Assembly (NCBI GenBank): GCA_963719285.1
Contig: CAVRBO010000001.1
Location: 1,302,001 to 1,366,000 of the forward strand
Source of the DNA: C-114 sp963719285
GTDB lineage: Bacteria > Chloroflexota > Limnocylindria > Limnocylindrales > CSP1-4
DNA: 64,000 bases
Direction: 5' to 3'
Below, piece by piece: positions 58,683 to 64,000 of this stretch (position 1 is the first letter of the stretch; each line of letters starts with the position of its first letter). The notes beneath the pieces are model-generated. The model did no database searches. It had not been told where the DNA came from and saw nothing but the letters and a program-made list of their open reading frames with translations. Made by a program: the position numbers and the translations under genes.

Positions 58683-59905
58683 GCGGGGACCTCGTGGTGC
58701 GCGGCACGGGCAGGCTCGCCCGGAGCGACGTCGTCGAGGTCGAGATCGAGGCCCGCCAGCGGCGTCGCCATGAGCGCGGCGAGGGCGGGCGGGATGGGAT
58801 CGACCGAATCCCAATCGACCGGCGGCCGGATGTGGACGTCCTCCGGCCGGACCCGCTCGTCCACGCCGATCGCGCGGGCCGGGTCGGTCGTCCACTCGAT
58901 GGCCACGGCACCGCTCGTGAAACCGGCCCCGAAGGCGACGATGACGATGTGATCGCCGACCTTGACCCGGCCGCTGTCGACCGCCTCGGCGAGCGCGATC
59001 GGGATGGACGCCGCGGACGTGTTCCCGTACCTGTCGACGTTGACGAACATCTTGTCCATCGGCAGGTCGAGGCCCTTGGCCACCGCCTCGATGATCCGGA
59101 TGTTCGCCTGGTGGGGGATGAACAGGTCGATGTCGGCGGCGGTCAGGCCGGCCTTCTCGACCGCCGCCAGCGCGGTGGAGGCGAGGGTTCTCGTCGCGAA
59201 GCGGTAGGTCTCCTTGCCCTCCATCCGGATGTGGTGCTCGCCGCGCGAGATCGTGCCGGGCGACGACGGTGCCTTGGCACCGCCGCCGGGCAGCCAGATC
59301 ATGTACGCGCCGGCGGGCTCGGTCGTGAGCTCGATGCCCTGGCCGCCGCCGGGATCGTCCGACGCCGACAGGACGACCGCGCCCGCGCCGTCGCCGAACA
59401 GGATGCAGGTGTTGCGGTCGGTGTAGTCGAGGAACCGGGTGAGCGTCTCGGCGCCGATGACGAGGGCGTGACGGGCCATCCCGCTCGTGACGTGCGCGTG
59501 GGCCGAGGCGTAGCCGTACACGAAGCCCGAGCAGGCCGCCGCGACGTCCATCGCCGCCGCCCGGGTGTTGCCGATGGCCTCCTTGACGAGGGCCGCCGTC
59601 GACGGCATCCAGTAGTCGGGCGTGAGGGTCCCGACGAGGATGAGATCGATGTCGTCCGGCTGGAGGCCGGCGACCGCGATCGCGCGCAGACCGGCCACGG
59701 CGGCCATCGAGGCCGTCGTCTCGTGGGCCGCCGCCACCCGTCGCTCACGGATGCCGGTCCGGGTCCGGATCCACTCGTCGGACGTGTCGACCATCTTCTC
59801 GAGATCGGCGTTCGTGAGGATCTGCGAGGGCGCATAGCGCCCCCATCCGGTGATGTGCGCACGGCGGAGTCCGGGCGCCCCCCCATCGGCACGCGACGTG
59901 GTCAC
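58679..59905 (-). CDS. fabH: Beta-ketoacyl-ACP synthase III with C-terminal extension
   Basis: A 408-residue KAS III, which condenses acetyl-CoA with malonyl-ACP to start fatty acid chains. The triad is Cys125 (AACSGFVYG), His265 (IPHQANIR) and Asn295 (GNTSAAS). The canonical fold ends near residue 340 (AIEWTT). About 68 further residues, rich in Asp and Pro (IRPPVDWDSVDPIPP), form a tail not present in ordinary FabH. GTG 59905 overlaps the accB stop by four bases. The operon order accB-fabH-fabG and close overlaps show coordinated expression. The tail may bind a partner or be disordered. Confidence 0.92.
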   Translation of the reverse strand: MTTSRADGGAPGLRRAHITGWGRYAPSQILTNADLEKMVDTSDEWIRTRTGIRERRVAAAHETTASMAAVAGLRAIAVAGLQPDDIDLILVGTLTPDYWMPSTAALVKEAIGNTRAAAMDVAAACSGFVYGYASAHAHVTSGMARHALVIGAETLTRFLDYTDRNTCILFGDGAGAVVLSASDDPGGGQGIELTTEPAGAYMIWLPGGGAKAPSSPGTISRGEHHIRMEGKETYRFATRTLASTALAAVEKAGLTAADIDLFIPHQANIRIIEAVAKGLDLPMDKMFVNVDRYGNTSAASIPIALAEAVDSGRVKVGDHIVIVAFGAGFTSGAVAIEWTTDPARAIGVDERVRPEDVHIRPPVDWDSVDPIPPALAALMATPLAGLDLDLDDVAPGEPARAAHHEVPA

Positions 59906-60510
59906 AGCGGCTCCACCTCGATGAGCGGTTGCTTCGCCTTGACGAGCGATCCGGTCTCGGCCACGACGCGGACGACCCGGCCGGCCAGATCGCTCTTGAT
60001 CTCGTTGAAGAGCTTCATCGCCTCGATGAGGCCGATGACCGTGCCCACGGCGACTTCGCTGCCGGCCGTCACGAACGGCGCGGAGCCCGGGGCGGGTGAC
60101 GTGTAGAAGATGCCGGTGAGCGGCGCCCTCACGGAGGGGCGTTCGGCCGGTCCCGGGGCTTCGGCCGGCGTGGCGGCGGGCGCGGATGCGGCATTCGCCG
60201 ACGGCCCGCCCACGGACGAGACGAGGGGCACGAACGCGGACGGCTTGCGCAGGATGAGGCCGGTCGCCCCGGCCTGGACCTCGAGCTCGGCGAGGTCGCT
60301 CCGCGAGAGCAGGACGCCGAGCCGGTCGATGAGCGCGAGGAGCGACGCATCGCCGTCGCCCAGCCGGGCGAGGAGAGCCGGATCGGCCGTCGCCACGCCG
60401 ATCTCGGCGTCGCCGACCGTCCCCACGGTCGCATCGTGCGGCTCGATGACCACCGCCGGCTCGACCTTTGGCGTCGGCTCGGGCTGGGACGTGCCGGGTC
60501 GTTCCGTCAT
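59902..60510 (-). CDS. accB: Biotin carboxyl carrier protein of acetyl-CoA carboxylase
   Basis: A 202-residue BCCP. The C-terminal 80 residues are the biotinyl domain; the biotinylated lysine is Lys166 in EAMKLFNEIK. The N-terminal half contains a helix (about 50-75) and a Pro/Ala linker. ATG 60510 overlaps the fabF stop by four bases; a start nine bases upstream is possible. It would carry carboxybiotin from AccC to the carboxyltransferase subunits, which are not in the window. Confidence 0.92.
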   Translation of the reverse strand: MTERPGTSQPEPTPKVEPAVVIEPHDATVGTVGDAEIGVATADPALLARLGDGDASLLALIDRLGVLLSRSDLAELEVQAGATGLILRKPSAFVPLVSSVGGPSANAASAPAATPAEAPGPAERPSVRAPLTGIFYTSPAPGSAPFVTAGSEVAVGTVIGLIEAMKLFNEIKSDLAGRVVRVVAETGSLVKAKQPLIEVEPL

Positions 60511-61769
60511 CCGTCCCACCGCCGGAACACGAGCGCGCTGTTCTGGCCGCCGAACCCGAAGGATGTGCTGAGGGCATAGTCGACCCGCATCGAGCGGGCC
60601 CCACCGGTCACGATATCGAGGCCCTCGGCATACTCATCGGGGTCCTCGAGATTGATCGTCGGCGGGACGCAGCCCTCGCGCAGCGTCATGATCGTCACGA
60701 TCGCCTCGATCGCGCCGGCGGCGCCCAGCGTGTGGCCGATCATGCTCTTGTTGGCGGTGATCGCGACGTCCGGGGCATGGGCGCCGAAGATCGTCCGGAT
60801 CGCCTGCAGCTCGGCCTTGTCGCCCTCCGGCGTGGACGTGGCATGGGCGTTCACGTGGGCGATCGCGTCCGCCGTGATGCCGGCCTTCTCGATCGCCCGC
60901 CGGGACGCCCGCACGGCGCCGATCCCGCCGGGCGCGGGCAGGGTGATGTGGGACGCGTCGGCGGTGGCGCCGTAGCCCACGACCTCGGCCAGCGGCTCCG
61001 CCCCGCGGGCGAGGGCGTGATCGAGCGCCTCGAGGACGAGGACGCCGGCCCCCTCCCCGGCGACGAACCCGTCGCGACCCTTGTCGAACGGCCGCGACGC
61101 ACCCTCCGGGTCGTCGTTCCGGGTGGACAGCGCGCGCATGGCGCAGAAGCCGCCGACGAGCGGCTCGTAGATCCCGGCCTCCGTGCCGCCGGCGAGCATC
61201 AGGTCGGCGTCCCGGCGCCGGATCGTCTCCCACGCCTCGCCGATGGCGTGTCCGCCGGTGGCACAGGCCGACACGACCGCGAAGTTCGGACCGAGGGCGC
61301 CCGTATTGATCGCGATCTGGCCCGCCCCGATGTTGGGGATGCCCATGGGGATGAAGAACGGGCTGATCCGGTCCGGGCCCCGCTCGGCGTTGATCGTGAT
61401 GTTGTCGGTCAGTGTCCCGACGCCGCCGAGCCCGGTCCCGAGGATGACGCCGGTGGCCTCGGCGAGGGCGCCCTCGAGGCGCTCGGGCAGGCCCGCCCGG
61501 TCCATCGCCTCGCGCGCGGCCACGAGCCCGAACATGATGTAGCGGTCGGTCCGCCTGAGCTCCTTGCGGTCCAGGACATGGCTGGCGTCCAGGTCGCGGA
61601 CCTCTCCGGCGATCCGGGACGTGACTCGCGACGGGTCGAACGCCGTGATCGTCCGGATGGCGCTCCGTCCGGCGGCCATGCCCGCCCAGGTGCCCGGGAC
61701 GTCGTTGCCGAGCGCGGTCACGGCACCCATGCCCGTGACGACGACGCGGCGGGGGGCCTGGTCGGTCAT
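60507..61769 (-). CDS. fabF: Beta-ketoacyl-ACP synthase II
   Basis: A 420-residue KAS II that elongates acyl-ACP. The catalytic triad is Cys169 (VSACATGGHA), His309 (NAHATSTPEGD) and His346 (KSMIGHTLGAAG). The C-terminal FGFGGQNS gatekeeper loop is conserved (N in place of the more usual H/T after GG). ATG 61769 overlaps the phosphoesterase stop by four bases. Sits mid-operon. Confidence 0.95.
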   Translation of the reverse strand: MTDQAPRRVVVTGMGAVTALGNDVPGTWAGMAAGRSAIRTITAFDPSRVTSRIAGEVRDLDASHVLDRKELRRTDRYIMFGLVAAREAMDRAGLPERLEGALAEATGVILGTGLGGVGTLTDNITINAERGPDRISPFFIPMGIPNIGAGQIAINTGALGPNFAVVSACATGGHAIGEAWETIRRRDADLMLAGGTEAGIYEPLVGGFCAMRALSTRNDDPEGASRPFDKGRDGFVAGEGAGVLVLEALDHALARGAEPLAEVVGYGATADASHITLPAPGGIGAVRASRRAIEKAGITADAIAHVNAHATSTPEGDKAELQAIRTIFGAHAPDVAITANKSMIGHTLGAAGAIEAIVTIMTLREGCVPPTINLEDPDEYAEGLDIVTGGARSMRVDYALSTSFGFGGQNSALVFRRWDG

Positions 61770-62512
61770 CGGACGAGCTTCCCGGTGCGGATCGTGGCCG
61801 CCCGGTAGATGTCGCCGGGCAGGCCGCGGGCCGAGAGCGCGTCGCTCACCGCCATGGTGTCGAAGGTGGTCCGCTTGATCTCGGCCCGGACCTCGTCGTC
61901 GTCGATGTCGATGAGCGCCCACGACGCCGTTGGGTCGCCGTCGAAGACATAGCCGGCCGATCCGCCGTTGATGATCTGCTTGAAGCCGAAGTCGCGGACC
62001 TCCGGCAGGTGGGTGTGGCCGCAGCAGATGAGCCGGGCGTCGGTCCGCGACAGGAGTTCGGTCGTCACCGACGCGTCGAGGCCCATGTCGAAGCCGGCGG
62101 TCTGCGAGCCGGGCGACGCGTGCGTCGCCAGGATCAGTGTCTCGTCGACCCGCAGCCGTCGCTCGGCGGGCAGTCGACGGAGCCAGTCGAGCCGGTCCTG
62201 CCCGAGCGCCTCGTGGGCCCACTCCGCCGCGTACCGTATGGCGTCCGGGATCCCGTCCGTGTAGGACGGGAAGGCGGCGGCGTAATCGTGGTCCGCGACC
62301 GCGATATCCGTGTTGCCCTGGGTGATCATCGCGCCGGCCGCCTCGAGCTCGCGCAGGCCGTCGACCGCGCCGCACGGGTCCGGCCCGTTGAGGACGAGAT
62401 CGCCGGCGACCATGACCGCGTCGGGCTTGGCGGCCTTGATCGCCTTCCGGACGGCCTCGAGCGCCAGGGCATTGCCGTGGACATCCGAGAAGAGAGCGAT
62501 CCGGGTGCTCAT
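61766..62512 (-). CDS. Metallophosphoesterase (YfcE/DUF2437-like) inside the fatty acid operon
   Basis: A 248-residue calcineurin-like phosphoesterase. The metal-binding motifs are intact: FSDVHGN (Asp10, His12), GDLVLNGPD (Asp38), GNTD, ATHASPGS and GHTHLPE. Family enzymes cleave phosphodiesters or phosphomonoesters of small molecules; the substrate is not predictable. It is overlapped by four bases on both sides (fabZ upstream, fabF downstream), so it is a fixed part of the operon. Possible roles include hydrolysis of a phosphopantetheine or nucleotide side product (speculative). Confidence 0.88.
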   Translation of the reverse strand: MSTRIALFSDVHGNALALEAVRKAIKAAKPDAVMVAGDLVLNGPDPCGAVDGLRELEAAGAMITQGNTDIAVADHDYAAAFPSYTDGIPDAIRYAAEWAHEALGQDRLDWLRRLPAERRLRVDETLILATHASPGSQTAGFDMGLDASVTTELLSRTDARLICCGHTHLPEVRDFGFKQIINGGSAGYVFDGDPTASWALIDIDDDEVRAEIKRTTFDTMAVSDALSARGLPGDIYRAATIRTGKLVR

Positions 62513-63030
62513 CGGAGCGCCGACGCGTCGGGGATGATGAAGCTGAGCGTCGCTTCGCAGGCGACCTCGCCGTCGACCGTCGCGACCGCCCGGCCGCGCC
62601 CGAACCGCCGCCCGAGCTTCTCCATCGTGACCTCGAGCCGGAGCGTGTCGCCCGGCGTGACCATGCGCTTGAACCGGCAGTCCTCGATCCCGGCGAACAG
62701 GCCGATCCGGTCGCCGAAGCCGGGCTGCTTCGCGACGTAGACCGCCATCGTCTGGGCGAGCGCCTCGACCTGGATGATCCCGGGCATCACCGGCAGGCCC
62801 GGGAAGTGACCCTGGAAGTACCACTCGGTGGCCGTGACGGCCTTGATGCCGACGATCCGGTGGGCGTCGGCGTCGTACTCGACGATCCGATCGACCATCA
62901 GGATCGGCCAGCGGTGTGGGATGAGCGCCTCGATCTCGCGGGTCGTGTGGACCGGGCCGCCGGCCGGGGCGGCATCCCCGTCGGCGGGGCTCGGCGGGTC
63001 CTGGGTCGGCGCGTTGGACGTTTCGGTCAC
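62509..63030 (-). CDS. fabZ: 3-hydroxyacyl-ACP dehydratase
   Basis: A 173-residue hotdog-fold dehydratase. The catalytic His75 (GHFPGLPVMPG) and Glu89 (QVEALAQ) are present, and PHRWPILMVDR precedes them. The first 28 residues are a Pro/Ala/Asp-rich extension. GTG 63030 is chosen because a longer reading has no similarity; a weak GGAG precedes it. It would dehydrate the 3-hydroxyacyl-ACP made by FabG. Confidence 0.92.
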   Translation of the reverse strand: MTETSNAPTQDPPSPADGDAAPAGGPVHTTREIEALIPHRWPILMVDRIVEYDADAHRIVGIKAVTATEWYFQGHFPGLPVMPGIIQVEALAQTMAVYVAKQPGFGDRIGLFAGIEDCRFKRMVTPGDTLRLEVTMEKLGRRFGRGRAVATVDGEVACEATLSFIIPDASALR

Positions 63031-63154
63031 GTGGTGCTCCGTGCGATCTGGGAAGAGTCTGCACCCCGGCGGGTCGCGCCTGCGCCGAACGCGTGCAGCC
63101 ATGCACGACCCGCGCGATGAGGGTGCGGTCCGGGCGACGCGGTCGGTGCGGTCG

Positions 63155-64000
63155 TCACGTCCGGCTGCCGGCGGCGAGGAACGCCGCCCCGCCGGCCCGG
63201 TCGAGCAGGTTCGTCGTCATCCGGCCCTCGAGGAACGTCTCGTTGGCCAGGAGGGCCTGGTGGATCTCGATGTTCGTCACGAGGCCCTCGATGAGCATCT
63301 CGTCGAGGGCGACCTTGGCCCGGGCGATCGCCGTGGGCCGGTCCGGTCCCCACACGATGAGCTTGCCCAGCAGAGAGTCGTAGAACGGCGGGACGTCGTA
63401 GCCGGCGTACAGGTGCGAGTCCATCCGGATCCCCGGGCCGCCGGGCACGACGAACCGCTCGACGGTCCCCGCCTGGGGCCTGAAGTCGGCCGCCGGGTCC
63501 TCCGCGTTGATCCGGAACTCGATCGCGTGGCCGCGCAGGACGACGTCCGCCTGGGTGAACGACAGCGGCTCGCCCGCGGCGATCCGGATCTGGGCGACCA
63601 CGAGGTCGATGCCCGTGAGCATCTCGGTCACCGGATGTTCGACCTGGATGCGGCAGTTGATCTCGATGAAGTAGAAGTTGCCGTCGCCGTCGACCAGGAA
63701 CTCGAGCGTGCCGACATTCTCGTAGCCGGCTGCGACGACCGCGCGCAGGGCCAGCTCGCACAGCTCCGTCCGGGCCGCCGCGTCGAGGGCCGGCGTGGGC
63801 GCCTCCTCCAGGATCTTCTGGTGGCGGCGCTGGACCGAGCAGTCGCGCTCACCCAAATGGACGCCGTGGCCGTACCGATCGACCGCGACCTGGACTTCCA
63901 CGTGACGATTGTTCTCGAGCCACTTCTCCAGGTAGAGCGAGTCGTCGCCGAACGCCGAGCGGGCCTCGGAGCGGCAGATCTTGAGCGCGGTCTCGAGCTC
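63155..64000 (-). CDS. accC: Biotin carboxylase subunit of acetyl-CoA carboxylase (partial)
   Basis: The C-terminal 281 residues of a biotin carboxylase, cut at the right window edge. The ATP-grasp active site EINCRIQVEHPVTE is visible (the key Glu and Arg-Ile-Gln-Val-Glu-His), and the upstream HVEVQVAVDRYG and ERDCSVQRRHQK segments match. The carboxylase C-terminal lobe (EFRINAEDP, GYDVPPFYDSLLGKL) is complete. It would carboxylate the biotin on AccB with bicarbonate and ATP. It is the first gene of the fatty acid operon inside the window; fabZ follows after 124 bases. Confidence 0.95.
   Translation of the reverse strand, partial: ELETALKICRSEARSAFGDDSLYLEKWLENNRHVEVQVAVDRYGHGVHLGERDCSVQRRHQKILEEAPTPALDAAARTELCELALRAVVAAGYENVGTLEFLVDGDGNFYFIEINCRIQVEHPVTEMLTGIDLVVAQIRIAAGEPLSFTQADVVLRGHAIEFRINAEDPAADFRPQAGTVERFVVPGGPGIRMDSHLYAGYDVPPFYDSLLGKLIVWGPDRPTAIARAKVALDEMLIEGLVTNIEIHQALLANETFLEGRMTTNLLDRAGGAAFLAAGSRT

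Overview
High-GC bacterial chromosome segment, densely coded, with many GTG starts and long spurious antisense open frames. I saw no tRNA, rRNA, CRISPR array, transposase or phage gene. The gene set (ThyX-type thymidylate synthase, Opp transporter with a membrane-anchored binding protein, cyclase/NB-ARC/TPR regulator, SatD-DUF3307 pair, CpaE-like ATPase, GAF-GGDEF proteins, DUF885 peptidase) fits a free-living Chloroflexota bacterium of the Limnocylindria/Ellin6529 kind. That placement is an inference from gene content and composition; a high-GC actinobacterium cannot be excluded without a tree.

Layout. 1-2.4 kb: a frame-disrupted TPR gene, a class II aldolase and an aquaporin. 2.5-9.4 kb: a complete peptide ABC transporter operon on the minus strand (binding protein, OppB, OppC, OppD, OppF, then a DinB protein) with overlapping stop/start codons. 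9.5-19.8 kb: small-molecule metabolism (sarcosine-oxidase-like flavoenzyme, PhzF, CocE hydrolase, PLP aminotransferase), a LysE exporter, the DUF3307-SatD pair behind a tandem-repeat promoter, and several small proteins. 19.8-25.1 kb: a cyclic-nucleotide locus with two divergent cNMP-binding proteins, one next to a flavin-dependent oxidoreductase and the other to a class III cyclase/NTPase/TPR protein. 25.1-29.3 kb: thyX, a lipoprotein, purine nucleoside phosphorylase and moaA, with an 819-bp noncoding region holding DnaA-box-like sites and a promoter for a possible structured RNA.

29.6-32.5 kb: a two-gene operon of an unrecognised Ala/Glu-rich coiled-coil protein and a CpaE-like receiver-MinD ATPase. 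32.6-49.6 kb, all minus strand: acetyl-CoA synthetase, MscS channel, IclR regulator plus class III aminotransferase, ECF sigma factor plus membrane partner, DUF885 peptidase, a frame-broken degenerate DNA-methylase-like gene, a TPR protein, a polytopic membrane protein and DNA polymerase X. 49.8-54 kb: two diguanylate cyclases. 54.3-57.3 kb: a plus-strand pair encoding a soluble PRC-barrel/MgtE-N/CBS protein and an Nramp-family permease with altered metal-site motifs. 57.9-64 kb: a type II fatty acid synthesis operon (accC-fabZ-phosphoesterase-fabF-accB-fabH-fabG), accC being cut by the window edge.

Two modes of translation start are visible. Some genes have a GGAGG-type ribosome site. At least ten others have a TANNNT hexamer ending only 6-9 bases before the start codon, which implies leaderless mRNAs. 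Two copies of a roughly 165-bp extragenic repeat with identical internal spacing lie 8 kb apart (49.6 and 57.6 kb).
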